DNA of 64,000 nucleotides from contig NC_008553.1 of NCBI RefSeq assembly GCF_000014945.1, positions 1,054,001 through 1,118,000 of the forward strand. Direction: 5' to 3'. This DNA comes from Methanothrix thermoacetophila PT (GTDB taxonomy: Archaea; Halobacteriota; Methanosarcinia; Methanotrichales; Methanotrichaceae). The translations under genes were made by a program, and so were the position numbers. The notes under the pieces were generated by a model, which was given only the letters and a program-made list of their open reading frames with translations, was not told the DNA's origin and made no database searches. Numbering within the stretch: position 1 is the first letter of the stretch; every line of letters starts with the position of its first letter. This document shows, piece by piece, positions 1 to 9,151 of this stretch.

Positions 1-62
1 CATCCTCGCCTAACCAATTTCTCATTGTATTCGCGCCAATTGCGGTTATCCTCATAGGCCAT
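1..62 (-). CDS. IS5-type transposase, N-terminal fragment cut by window edge
   Basis: The ATG lies at 62-60 on the minus strand, and the first 20 or so residues are identical to the start of the transposase at 52581-53450. The rest lies outside the window. It is presumably an intact second copy of the gene, but that cannot be seen here. See the entry at 52581 for domain and catalytic residues. Confidence 0.9.
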   Translation of the reverse strand, partial: MAYEDNRNWREYNEKLVRRG

Positions 63-110
63 GAAATATATTATATATTTTCCTAGTTTAAATAGTTATC
101 CAACACAGCA
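1..110 (-). mobile_element. Left-edge copy of IS5-type insertion sequence (partial)
   Basis: These 110 bases are an exact reverse complement of 52533-52642, the first 110 bases of the complete element at 52533-53520. The terminal inverted repeat is at 96-110 and reads ttatccaacacagca. The element points left and runs out of the window, so its far end and target duplication are not visible. If the insertion followed the same 8-bp rule as the internal copy, the duplicated target is aacttttt at 111-118. The lack of any mismatch suggests recent transposition. Confidence 0.95.
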
Positions 111-410
111 AACTTTTTCATACTAAGTAGATATTTTATTAGTTTCTATATGAGTATTTCGGTTTCTATAATACGTTTTTAGTTATCCAGATGGATACTT
201 TTTCATGTATATGTAATGACTTGACATTGTTCTCTACTACTATCTTCCGGCAACGTTAAAATAAAATATTTTCAATTTATATTGCCTTTCTACTTTAGAA
301 AGGGGGTAGAGGCGATTGAGGTTTGATTTGAGGAGGCGAGATCTTTTTGTGTCTATAACTATATTGAGATATATTTGTATGAAGTATAACGATATTTTCT
401 GGGTTGGGAC
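111..410. other. AT-rich spacer between two mobile elements
   Basis: Low-GC sequence with no credible gene. It contains a partial match to the inner-element end (ttagttatcc near 179-188), which may be chance. I see no tRNA, promoter or ordered repeat here. Confidence 0.5.
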
Positions 411-1690
411 ATGCGATGTGAGCAACCGTGGACGTTAGTACGTGGAGGGTTTGCTGTTAAACCGCGGTCAAGGGAACTGCACCAGGTTTGCGAAGACTGT
501 AAGGAAGAGCACCTCGCAGTCGTTGCAGAACTTCATCACGGATTCGCCGTGGGACGAGAGGAAGGTCATAGAGAGGCTCCAGAGGGACATTGCAGAACTG
601 ATCGGAGATCCAGTTGAAGGTTCGATACACATAGATGAGACAGGATTCCCGAAGCAGGGCACCCATTCGGTGGATGTTCAGAGGCAGTACTGCGGCCGGC
701 TTGGTAAAGTCGATAACTGCCAGGTGGGTGTCTTTCTCGGATACGTAAACGGCTCACGTCGAACACTTATCGATGGTCAGATGGTCAGCTGTATCTCCCA
801 GAGGAGTGGGCGAACAACAGCAGGCTGCGCAACAAATGCAAGGTTCCGAAGGATGTGAGGTTCAGGACGAAAGCCGAGATCGGGCTCGATATGGTGCTCA
901 ACGCCCGTAAAAACGGAGTCCCTTTCGGCTGGGTCGGAATGGACTGTTTCTACGGCGAACAGTCACATCTCCGGAAGAAGCTCGATGAGGAAGGGCTGGT
1001 CTATATCGCAGACATAGCCAGGGACACTCGAGTCTGGATCAAAATGCCTGAGATCGGCATACCAGAACGAAATGGAGATCGAATTCCATCGCGCAAACGG
1101 GTTCTCGACGGCGAACCTGAGCCGATAGAGGTACAGAAGCTCAAAGACCAGATTCGGGATTGGTCTATTGTAACAGGGATACAGAGCGAAAGGTGCTCCA
1201 GATCGAGATCGCTGCCATACGAGTCCATCCGGTCGAGGAGAGACTGCCAGGCAAGGAACAATGGCTCATAATCAGAAAAGATTCTGGAAGCTCATCATTC
1301 AAGTACCAGGCTATCGAACGCACCATGTGATACTGAAATCGAGCGACTCGCCAAAATGTCATGCAGCCGCTACTGGATCGAACGCGCGTTCGAAGATGCT
1401 AAAGGTGTCGCATCACTCGCAGATTATGAGACCCGATCGTGGAGATGCTGGCATCACCACGTCAGGTCTTCCTCGCAATGCTCGCTGTACTGATGATGCA
1501 GATCCAACTCGGTTCAAAGGCAGATCTGCTGACAGTCCAGGACGCAAGGAGATACTCGAGGTCATACTCCCAAGAGGAATGATCGATGATCGCACACTCC
1601 TGGAAATCATAAAGGCCAGGCATAAAGCAAGAGTCTCTGCCAGAGTATCGCACCACCGAAGATCTGCAGCATCGTCCTCTAAATAGTAGT
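411..1690 (+). pseudogene. IS701-family transposase, multiply frameshifted
   Basis: Pieces of one transposase are spread over three frames. At 442-790 the reading includes HIDETGFPKQG and RQYCGRLGKVDNCQVGVFLGY-type sequence holding the first catalytic Asp. At 855-1080 it includes GWVGMDCFYGE with the second Asp, followed by YIADIARDTRVW. Near 1380-1470 a third frame reads IERAFEDAKGVASL and then YETRSWRCWHHH, the glutamate region and signature of the IS701 family. Several indels separate the pieces, so no functional protein can be made. Base composition is close to the core genome, which suggests an old insertion that has ameliorated. Terminal repeats were not located. Confidence 0.85.
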
Positions 1691-2231
1691 AGGAGATGAC
1701 AGTGTCAAGTTAATTTGGCTTTTTATACCCAAAGTCTGCTTATGCCTGGTGGGAGCGTTCCGGAACGAAAATGGAATTGCTGTGGTGCCTCAGGTCGTCG
1801 GGTTCGGTGACGACCTCCTGGAGGAGGCGAACAGAGCGCTGAGGCTGTGAGAGCGCTCGCGATGAGGTGCATATTGTGGAGAGGCCCTTTATCCAGAGCT
1901 GGGCTGCTGCACATCATACCATCATCTGTGCTCCGATATCCCCATGCTGCCCATCGAGGGTTGCCGGCTATTTTGAGCCAAGCTCAAAAAATATTTAAGC
2001 AAGATACACCATCTAAGTAATATTGAACGCTCTTATGTGTTTGGCAACTTGGAGGCTGTGCGGTGTGGCAGATGTAAACGCTCATCCATCTGCCATGAAC
2101 GCATAGCAGGGTCATTGCCTCTTCGGGCAAGTCACCAGATGGATAAGAGCGATCATTAAAATTGGACCTGAGGTGAGAATATTTCTGCCAGTTCAGATAT
2201 ACTAAAAAGAGGTGAGCTAGTTCGAGCGCTA
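1691..2231. other. Intergenic region with a short coding-like remnant
   Basis: No full gene is seen. At about 1752-1850 on the plus strand a short open stretch reads like protein (it includes VVPQVVGFGDDLLEEANRAL before a stop). It may be the tail of a deleted gene, but I do not recognise the family. From 1970 to 2000 the sequence becomes AT-rich (aaaaaatatttaagc), compatible with a promoter. The remainder holds nothing I can name. Confidence 0.35.
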
Positions 2232-3292
2232 GTGCTGGCAGTCCTTCTAATTTTCGTAGCAGCTACAGCCAGTGCAGTCACAGGATTGCAGAAGGAGCAG
2301 TCGGCCTTAACACCAGCACAGTCTATTGGGGCAAGGACCGGTTACACAAACGAGTTCACAAATGAGACAATTATGGCTTTGGATTTGTACTATACAGACG
2401 CGAAGGAGTCCCCCGGCTCTGTCTACCACGCGGGAACGCCGCATCCGCATTACACAAGAAGGAGTGGAAACATCTACAGCTTCCTATTCCATCCAGGGGT
2501 ACCTGAGAAGCTTTACTTTGTTAATGCTAACGAGAACAAGATCTATTTAACAGTCTTAACCAGCTTGGGCTATTCGGCAGAGGAGGTGGTCTACACACAG
2601 TACCTACGTAAGGGACATAGCATTCGCGCTGGATGACGCCGGTAATCCGCATCTCTACTTCAGCGAGGCCACAGGTGCTGGAGCTAACGGCATGATTTAC
2701 AGGCTTGAGGGCAACGGCACAGCGACTCCATTCTACGAGGTCAGGCTTTCTGATGTCGGCGGCTCGTGGGCGGTGACTTTGCATTCGATACTGCGGGGAA
2801 CCTGTACCTGAGTTCTGGAAACCGCATACCTGCAAGCATATACAGGGTAAGATCGGGAACCGGTGCTGTTGAGACTGTCTATACCGATAACGCAGAGCCG
2901 ATCAAAGGGCTGATCGTGCAGGACGGGCACATATACTACGCAAATTGGAGAGACACAATTTATGATCTGAATCTCACAGATGGGAGAAAGATCGACATCT
3001 ACATGGACCCGAACAGAACCTGGCTCTCCGATGTGGGATTCAGGCGCGTTCTGAGTGCTGATGAAATACCAAGAGCTGGGACATACGACAGATTGCAGCT
3101 GAGAGATTTTACGAGGACAATGACCAGAGCAGCTATCCACAGATAGCCACCCATACGTCATCGGTTAAGATCGACATGTGTAGAATTGGACTTAATAGTC
3201 TTATCCCCCCTCAGTACTGCTATCAGGACTCAAGTCCACAGGTGGTCGATTTGAATCAGACTCTCCAATCTGGCGTGATCACAATTTGTTAA
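2232..3292 (+). pseudogene. Secreted beta-propeller-like protein, broken by three frameshifts
   Basis: A GTG start at 2232, preceded by a purine-rich aagaggtgag, opens a signal peptide (hydrophobic core then ATASA). The frame runs to a stop at 2636. The homologous reading continues in another frame from about 2597 (VRDIAFALDDAGNPHLYFSE), shifts again near 2770 (GDFAFDTAGNLYLSSGNRIP), and probably a third time near 3103, where a frame reading ERFYEDNDQSSYPQIATHTS stays open to a stop at 3292. Repeated short motifs with D-x-x-G-N-x-Y resemble NHL/SMP-30-type propeller blades. The substrate is unknown. Three indels in about 1 kb argue for real decay, not a sequencing error. Confidence 0.7.
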
Positions 3293-3390
3293 ATTCCATG
3301 GTCAATATATTTACATACCTTAACCGATGACCAATGAAATGGATTTACATAAAGTTACGCAAAGGACTATAAATCATAAGAACTGATAAG

Positions 3391-3410
3391 TAGATATTAT
3401 TAAATAGCAA
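3391..3410 (+). promoter_or_regulatory. Candidate archaeal TATA region for the dockerin-binding protein gene
   Basis: An AT-rich run with tattattaaata lies about 85 bases before the ATG at 3487, in an otherwise AT-rich 190-base spacer. It fits an archaeal TATA box with a 5' leader, but position is the only support. Confidence 0.35.
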
Positions 3411-3486
3411 AAAATCCCAATACCAATGTAGCTACACTCTCTCCAAGGCAGTGTTCATCAAAATAAGATTTAGAGGGAGGAAGAAC

Positions 3487-4776
3487 ATGGGAACTGCAAA
3501 ATCGATTAGCGCGTTAATCGTGATATCGTGCTTTATCATTACCCAGGCGTCGGCCGGGAATTTTGTACTGCACATATTCGGAAATGCGAACATGGATGAC
3601 CGTATCGACGAGAACGATCTGGAATTCATTCGGATGGTCATCCAGGGCGAGAAAAGTGCCACCGAGCTTTGCGATGCCGATCATAATGGCGTGGTGGATG
3701 CATCTGACATCACCCAGGTAGAGCGCATCATTAACGGAACTGCAACAGAGATAACGGTGATCGATTCTGATGGAAATGTGGTGACCCTTCCTCAGCCGCT
3801 GGAGCGGCTGGTGATCTACAATCATCAGTGCGCGGAGGTACTCCAGCTCATGGGTGTGGACGACCGGGTGGTGGGCGTCAGGGATACTTTTGCAGAGCAG
3901 CGGAACCGTTTCCCCAGGCTGAGTCAGGTGACCAGCATAGGAAGTGGCGGCGAACCCAACATCGAAGCGATACTTAAGGTCAAACCCCAGGTGGTGCTGG
4001 CATACACATTCTATCCTGTTGAGGATGCACTTGACGCAAAGCTTCCTCCAGATGTAAAGGTTCTGCGTCTTGACTGTGAGTGCAGTGGTATCGGGCCAGA
4101 TGCCATGCGGGAGAAGATCACCATGATGGGATACATATTTGGCACCCAGGACCGAGCGGAGAAGTATCTGAAATGGCATGATGCTATCGTCTCCCAGGTT
4201 GAGGAGAGGGTGAAAACGATACCTGAGGATAAGAGGGTGCGCGTGTATCTCGAAAGCACGCCGGAAGGGAGCAACCCTCAGACATCAAGAACCGCCATAG
4301 GTAGTGGTCACGCCGCAAACAAGCTTATTGAGATGGCTGGCGGCGTGAATATAGCAGTTGGCCACCTGCCAAAGTATCTCGATACCCCTACGGAATACGG
4401 GGAGATTGAGACGGAGTGGGTGATATCCCAGAACCCAGATGTAATAGTCGGAAGGGCTATGGGAAAGGGAATACGACCCTACGAGAACGTGAACTCCAGC
4501 CTTCTCCAGAGCTACGATAGGGAGATCAGGAATCTTCCTGGTTTTGACAGGGTTAAGGCAGTGCAGGATGGCCGTGTGTACATAATCACCAATGATTACG
4601 CTGTGACACCGAACTACCCGTCTGCGCTGCTGGCACTGGCCAAGTGGTTCTACCCGGAGCTCTTCCAGGATGTTGACCCGGTGGCTGCGCATCAGGAGTA
4701 CGTCAATATGATGGGACTGGATTTCGATGTGAGAACAAGAGGCGCCTTCACGTTCCATGCAGGTAACTCATCCTGA
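3487..4776 (+). CDS. Exported dockerin-fused ABC substrate-binding protein (BtuF/FepB fold)
   Basis: The product has 429 residues. The ATG at 3487 follows gagggaggaagaac, a strong Shine-Dalgarno, so it is preferred over the upstream start at 3451. Residues 1-23 form a signal peptide. Residues about 31-85 hold two calcium-loop helices of dockerin type (NANMDDRIDENDLEFI and DADHNGVVDASDITQVERI). Residues about 100-425 form a periplasmic binding fold of the cobalamin/iron-siderophore class (LVIYNHQCAEVLQLMG, NPDVIVGR, VYIITNDYAVTP). The dockerin implies docking to a cohesin-bearing surface protein instead of a lipid anchor. No permease or ATPase gene adjoins it. The gene stands alone among decayed mobile DNA. 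Confidence 0.85.
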   Translation: MGTAKSISALIVISCFIITQASAGNFVLHIFGNANMDDRIDENDLEFIRMVIQGEKSATELCDADHNGVVDASDITQVERIINGTATEITVIDSDGNVVTLPQPLERLVIYNHQCAEVLQLMGVDDRVVGVRDTFAEQRNRFPRLSQVTSIGSGGEPNIEAILKVKPQVVLAYTFYPVEDALDAKLPPDVKVLRLDCECSGIGPDAMREKITMMGYIFGTQDRAEKYLKWHDAIVSQVEERVKTIPEDKRVRVYLESTPEGSNPQTSRTAIGSGHAANKLIEMAGGVNIAVGHLPKYLDTPTEYGEIETEWVISQNPDVIVGRAMGKGIRPYENVNSSLLQSYDREIRNLPGFDRVKAVQDGRVYIITNDYAVTPNYPSALLALAKWFYPELFQDVDPVAAHQEYVNMMGLDFDVRTRGAFTFHAGNSS

Positions 4777-4873
4777 GGAACTCGCCCCATTTTTGCTTCT
4801 GACGAAATAGCAAAAATTTGACATCATTATATTTTATCGATTCTTTTTTATATGGATACGTGGGTCGTCCGCA
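4777..4873. other. AT-rich downstream spacer
   Basis: Noncoding bases after the binding-protein stop codon. A run rich in T (attatattttatcgattcttttttat near 4826-4852) could act as an archaeal terminator. No stem is evident. Confidence 0.3.
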
Positions 4874-5092
4874 TTACGTCGAAGTCGTCTCAAAATTCAC
4901 AGTCTCCTCCAGATAATGAGAAATGCGACCAGCTGCAGGAATCCCAGGAAGCAAACCAATGCATCCGGTTACAAGCATATACAGTATCCCATTGATGGTC
5001 TTCCGGTCGTCGGCTCTCTTTCTGCCAACTGCTGGCTGCATGGGTAAGAGTGGTTTGATGAACAACCACCGCTCATCGGTCAGCTCTTTATA
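4874..5092 (-). pseudogene. IS5-family transposase N-terminal remnant
   Basis: On the minus strand the reading ELTDERWLFIKPLLP, then GRKRADDRKTINGILYMLVTGC, matches the N-terminal helix-turn-helix region of IS5/IS427-type transposases. It then degenerates and stops at 4874 with no DDE core. Only about 70 residues remain. It differs in sequence from the intact transposase at 52581, so it comes from another element. Confidence 0.75.
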
Positions 5093-5160
5093 GTTATCCG
5101 CATAACTGTGTATAACCTATTGCTCCGAGGAACCGTTGTATCCATGATCCGGCGTAGCTC

Positions 5161-5409
5161 ATGGAGTGCGCGAATCTGGACCAACCCTCTGAGATGACTC
5201 TTTTTGCGTCTTCCAGGTTTTTTGGTAGTCTGCCATTATCAAAGGCAACTGCCCAGATTCGCGTGAAGGTCAAACGCATACTCCGGAGGCATGGATATCC
5301 GGTGGACAGACAGGATGAAGCTGTGCTCACCGTCCTGGAGCAGGCAGAGGCGGTGGCCGCGGAGTGGGCCTCACGAGCCTCTCACTCCGATTTCAATCCT
5401 TCATCTTGA
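5161..5409 (+). pseudogene. Type I restriction endonuclease HsdR, C-terminal remnant
   Basis: The last 45 or so residues ([20 protein letters not shown], then [13 protein letters not shown]) match the conserved C-terminal end of HsdR subunits of type I restriction-modification systems. Nothing upstream encodes the nuclease, helicase or the HsdM and HsdS partners. The system has been deleted down to this stub. Residues before about 5250 do not resemble HsdR and may be fused debris. Confidence 0.65.
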
Positions 5410-5547
5410 TACCTTTCCATGCTCCAATCTGCTTTTCGCCCACTTTTGGATAGCAAGCCAAAAAGGGATGATAGTCTGATCCATCATGCGTGAACCAAAT
5501 GCTTTCATATACCGCGCTGGAGGGAAACCTCTGAGAGGGCATTATTG

Positions 5548-6425
5548 TCACAGTCGCAGGAACTGCTCGTACTTCTCCCGCCTGGTGGCATCAGAGATGT
5601 GCATGTACCGCATGGTGGTGTGAACATAAGAATGCCTCATGAGCTCCTTGACTGTCACGATATCGCAGCCACGCTTCACCAGGAGGCTCCCAACGCTGTG
5701 CCGCGAGAACACATGCACCCCTCCCTGCTTCTCGATACCTGCGAGCCTCTTGTAGTACATGAACATCCGGTACACCCCACGGCGCTCCCAGCGTTTTCCG
5801 AAGTCAGTGTAGAAGAGCGGTCTGCGCCCCTCAATCAGGAGCGGAGGCCGGACCTCAAGGTAATGCCTGAGGGTCCTTGCGCAGTCATCGGTGATGTAGA
5901 CCACTGCGTCCCTGCCACCCTTACCACCACGCACGAAGACTGTCAACGCCTTCAGATCCACATCAGAATCGTCCAGGTTGACAGCTCGCTGGCACGGAGA
6001 CTGGCATAAAACATGGTCTTCAGCATCGCAAGATGTTTTATGTTACTGCACACACTGAATATTCTTGTGATATCCAGCTCATCAAAATAGTACGGGAGGG
6101 TGTTGTTCGGCTTGATGAACTTGAAGCTGACATGCTGCCCGAGCATCTCGTGGTATTTCCGTATCGAGAACGAGTAGTTGTTGACCGTGCTCCGTGATAG
6201 CCTCATGTCATGGAGATGATCCCTGAAGCGGGCAAAATCATCTGCACTCGGCGAATCAGTTCCCGCGAATTCCATGTACTTCCTCACATGCAGCACATAC
6301 ATGGGTATGGTGGACGGTCGAAGCCCATTATCCTCCAGGTACCTCCTGTAACGCTTCAGAGCGGGCATGAGATCTTCAGCATCACGCTTCCTCTTCCAGT
6401 TCACATTCATACGCTTCTTGGACAT
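5548..6425 (-). pseudogene. Tyrosine recombinase (XerA/integrase type), single frameshift
   Basis: The N-terminal core-binding domain (start 6425) and first catalytic Arg (YASLRASEL) are in one frame that stops at 5952. The catalytic domain continues in a second frame, with DLKALTVFVRGGKGGRD (beta-hairpin Lys), an HVFSRHS box, and MRYMHIS with the nucleophilic Tyr. The break is near 5965-5980, where restoring one lost base would give a reading close to SELSNLDDSDVDLKA. The His-Arg box has one extra residue compared with the usual HxxRH. The gene starts 97 bases from the 3' end of tRNA-Leu, the usual arrangement for an integrase next to its attachment site. Confidence 0.85.
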
Positions 6426-6521
6426 GCCACATCATCCCTGAAGCAGCGAGCGCGAAAGAGAACCCTGCATCCCAGATATAAATTCTATGGGAGTTATGAA
6501 TCAAAAATCGATATGCTTAAA

Positions 6522-6604
6522 TGCGGGGGACGGGAGTCGAACCCGCGAACCCCTTCGGGACAGGGTCCTAAGCCCTGCGCCTTTGACCTCTTGGCAACCC
6601 CCGC
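6522..6604 (-). tRNA. tRNA-Leu(UAG)
   Basis: On the minus strand a 7-bp GCGGGGG/CCCCCGC acceptor stem, a D arm, an anticodon stem CAGGG/CCCTG around loop CTTAGGA (anticodon TAG at 6570-6568), a long class II variable arm and a GGTTCGACTCCC-type T arm are visible. Discriminator A is at 6522. The 3'-terminal CCA is not encoded. The gene lies between argF, which ends at 6609, and the decayed integrase, and is a probable integration target. Confidence 0.95.
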
Positions 6605-6608
6605 ATCC

Positions 6609-7547
6609 CTAAAGAGGCCTGCGCCCCACCATCCATTCCAGGACAGCCTTTGATGTGTGAAGCCTGTTCTCGGCCTCCTCTAATACAACACTCTGCGGGC
6701 CGTCCATGACCTCGTCCGTGATCTCCTGGCCCCTGTGCGCCGGCAGGCAGTGCATCACTATCGCGTCCCTTCCAGCAATCTCAAGAATCCTCTGATTTAT
6801 CTGATACCCGCTGAAGCTCCTGAGACGCTCAGCCTCCTCTGCCTCATCACCCATCGAGATCCATGTGTCTGTAACGAGCACATCAGCATCATGCGCTGCC
6901 TCTGATGGCTCAGCGGTGATCTCCGGCACGCCGCCGAGCTCTCTGGCCCTTTCTAATATTTGGCCCTTTGGCTCATAACCCCTGGGCGATGCCACGATCA
7001 TCCTCATATTCAGCATGGCAGACGCCAGGATCAGTGAGTTGCACACGTTGTTCCCATCCCCGATCCACGCTATCCGAAGACCCTCGAGATAACCAAAGTG
7101 CTCCCTGATCGTCATCATGTCCGCCAGGATCTGAAGCGGATGCTCCTGGTCTGAGAGCGCGTTTATCACAGGCACGCTCGAGTGAGCTGCAAGCTCCTCC
7201 ACAGTTCTGTGAGAGAAGACCCTGGCGGTTATCCCATGTACATATCTTGAGAGAACCCTCGCGGTGTCGCCAATCGTCTCGCCGCGCCCGAGCTGGAGCT
7301 CATTTGCGCTGAGATAGAGTGGATGCCCGCCGAGCTCTGTGGCTGCGACCTCCAGGGATACGCGGGTGCGAGTCGACGGCTTCTCGAAGATCATCGCAAC
7401 GCTCTTTCCTGCAAGAGGCAATCTATCGCCAAACGCACATCCGCCCCGGCCGGAGCGCTCTGCCTTGAGATCCTCCGCCCTGTCCAGGAGTGCCACGATC
7501 TCCTCAGGAGAGAGATCGGCTATCGATATCAGAGAGCGATTGCTCAT
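6609..7547 (-). CDS. argF: Ornithine carbamoyltransferase
   Basis: Cytoplasmic enzyme making citrulline from ornithine and carbamoyl phosphate in arginine synthesis. The 312 residues are the normal length. Visible are the carbamoyl-phosphate loop STRTR, the DQEHPLQILAD segment, DGNNVCNSL in the second domain, and the ornithine loop HCLPAHRG. The start codon overlaps the fwdD stop by four bases (ATGA), so it appears to be the last gene of the formylmethanofuran dehydrogenase operon. That is an unexpected partner for a biosynthetic enzyme. The end abuts tRNA-Leu. Confidence 0.97.
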   Translation of the reverse strand: MSNRSLISIADLSPEEIVALLDRAEDLKAERSGRGGCAFGDRLPLAGKSVAMIFEKPSTRTRVSLEVAATELGGHPLYLSANELQLGRGETIGDTARVLSRYVHGITARVFSHRTVEELAAHSSVPVINALSDQEHPLQILADMMTIREHFGYLEGLRIAWIGDGNNVCNSLILASAMLNMRMIVASPRGYEPKGQILERARELGGVPEITAEPSEAAHDADVLVTDTWISMGDEAEEAERLRSFSGYQINQRILEIAGRDAIVMHCLPAHRGQEITDEVMDGPQSVVLEEAENRLHTSKAVLEWMVGRRPL

Positions 7548-7921
7548 GAGACCAGCTCCCTGAGAAGGTCCTCGACTGTTGGAACTTTATCGTCTGTCAC
7601 GCTTACCGTCGCGCTGATGCTCTTGTAGCTGGGTATCCGGGTATCATCTGTTTCCGCTGGGACCAATCGGTTCGACCAGGGGCTGTTCGGCATGAATGCC
7701 AGACCGGGATGCGCATCATCAGAGATTCTGGCCACCACGACGACCCTCCCGTTATCGCTCTCCACGAGCACATTCGATCCGTCTTTTATTCCAGCCTTCG
7801 CTGCATCGCTCTTATCAAGAAAGACCACAGCGCTCATCCTTCTGTAGTCCTCGCCGAACCTGTCGACCTCCTGAACCTCGCTCTGGAATATGTCTCTGAA
7901 CGTCACGATCGTAACCCTCAT
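7544..7921 (-). CDS. fwdD: Formylmethanofuran dehydrogenase subunit D
   Basis: A 125-residue molybdopterin-dinucleotide-binding domain protein (FwdD/FmdD). It completes the pterin site of the CO2-fixing/formylmethanofuran-oxidising complex. The double-psi barrel features are present: RRMSAVVFLDKSDAAKAG, then VLVESDNGRVVVVARI and GLAFMPNSPWSN. The ATG directly follows the fwdB stop with no gap, and the stop overlaps argF, so the three are translationally coupled. Whether the metal is W or Mo cannot be told from this subunit. Confidence 0.93.
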   Translation of the reverse strand: MRVTIVTFRDIFQSEVQEVDRFGEDYRRMSAVVFLDKSDAAKAGIKDGSNVLVESDNGRVVVVARISDDAHPGLAFMPNSPWSNRLVPAETDDTRIPSYKSISATVSVTDDKVPTVEDLLRELVS

Positions 7922-9142
7922 TCAGATCTCCTCCAGGATCTTCGAGAGAACCTCTTCATCTGATGGATACTCGCTCTTCATGATCGGATCGAACTCGATC
8001 CTCACACCGTCCATCCTGAGAGCGCTTCCGCCTGCCTCGATGCCAGACAGAGCTGTTGGTATCACAACCCTCGAGAGCTCGGTGGTGAGAGTCCTGTGCG
8101 GATCGAGGGTGATCATCGGGACCCTCGCGAGCGCCTTCGCGATCCCTGCTGGAAGGGATGATATAGGATCAGTTCCCACAACCAGAGCGAGATCGCAGCT
8201 CTTCAATGCCTCAACCACGCTGTACATCGGCCCGTGATCAACACCATCACCAAACGATACCCTGTTTATGAAGCCTGTCTCATCGAAGAGGAGCTGGTTG
8301 AACCCTCGCATGTTGTAATGCCCCACCATCGGTATGACATTGTATCTGGTGGTCTCGTTCAACCTGCTTACCAGCGCCTTCAGGCGGTCCATTCTCCCCT
8401 TGAGGGAGTACGCAAGGCCCAGCCCGGGGAATATAACGCCCATATCCGCTTTTTTCAGAGTGGTTATCATTGAGATCATGGCCTTCTTGTCTCTCACCTT
8501 GGGAATCTTCCCATCGAGGACAGCAAGCATCGCCTCGATGAGATCTGCATCCCCTCCCGGAGAGATCTGTATGAAGTTCCCGGCGAGTATCTTGGCTGTG
8601 GGAGATGTCCTGATGTCTATCAGAAAAGCGGTCCTGTCCTCCTCATGCCCCCTCTGGAGCTTCTCCCCACGCGGGAAGTATGAGAAGCGTGACATGTGTC
8701 TTGGGTGGCTGCTCGATGGATCACACCCCCAGAAGATCAGAGTGTCTCCGTAGTTTCTCACATCGTCCAGGGTGCAGGTCGGGAGCTCTCCGCGAATAAT
8801 CATATCCACGATCTCACCCTGGCATATGGAGGAGGTATCATCGATGATTGCCCTGGTCTTCCTGGCGAGCTCGATGCCCTTCCTCTGCGCCTCCAGTGTC
8901 GAACACGACCAGCCGAATAGCAGAGGCCTCTTCGCATCTCTCAGCATCTCCGCAGCCCTGGAGATTGCCTCATCGATGCCGACCTGCTTCCCATCAACCC
9001 TCGGCACAGATCTGTCGGAGGTGAGGGATCTGTACCTGCCGAAGCCCTTCCTGCATAGGTTCTTCGTCTTGGCTATTCTTCTTCCATCAATCGAGACCTC
9101 GATATCATCGCAGAGAAGGGAGCATCCTGTGCATACAGCCAT
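7922..9142 (-). CDS. fwdB: Formylmethanofuran dehydrogenase subunit B (catalytic)
   Basis: A 406-residue molybdo/tungsto-pterin catalytic subunit. It forms formylmethanofuran from CO2 in hydrogenotrophic methanogenesis, or oxidises it in the reverse direction. The N-terminal CTGCSLLCDD plus a later Cys (NLCRKG) gives the 4Fe-4S site of this family. SSICQGEIVD lies where the metal-ligating Cys is expected, and IFWGCDPSSSHPRH is the characteristic segment after it. The ATG follows GAGGTGATTCA. Subunits A and C are not in the window, so this is a partial fwd set. In an aceticlastic organism the complex would serve biosynthesis or methyl oxidation, which is inference. Confidence 0.93.
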   Translation of the reverse strand: MAVCTGCSLLCDDIEVSIDGRRIAKTKNLCRKGFGRYRSLTSDRSVPRVDGKQVGIDEAISRAAEMLRDAKRPLLFGWSCSTLEAQRKGIELARKTRAIIDDTSSICQGEIVDMIIRGELPTCTLDDVRNYGDTLIFWGCDPSSSHPRHMSRFSYFPRGEKLQRGHEEDRTAFLIDIRTSPTAKILAGNFIQISPGGDADLIEAMLAVLDGKIPKVRDKKAMISMITTLKKADMGVIFPGLGLAYSLKGRMDRLKALVSRLNETTRYNVIPMVGHYNMRGFNQLLFDETGFINRVSFGDGVDHGPMYSVVEALKSCDLALVVGTDPISSLPAGIAKALARVPMITLDPHRTLTTELSRVVIPTALSGIEAGGSALRMDGVRIEFDPIMKSEYPSDEEVLSKILEEI

Positions 9143-9151
9143 TGAATCACC

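Noticed and set aside
5094-5330. 78-codon minus-strand frame
   Set aside because: It is opposite the HsdR remnant and contains no motif. The plus strand shows the HsdR C-terminal pattern.
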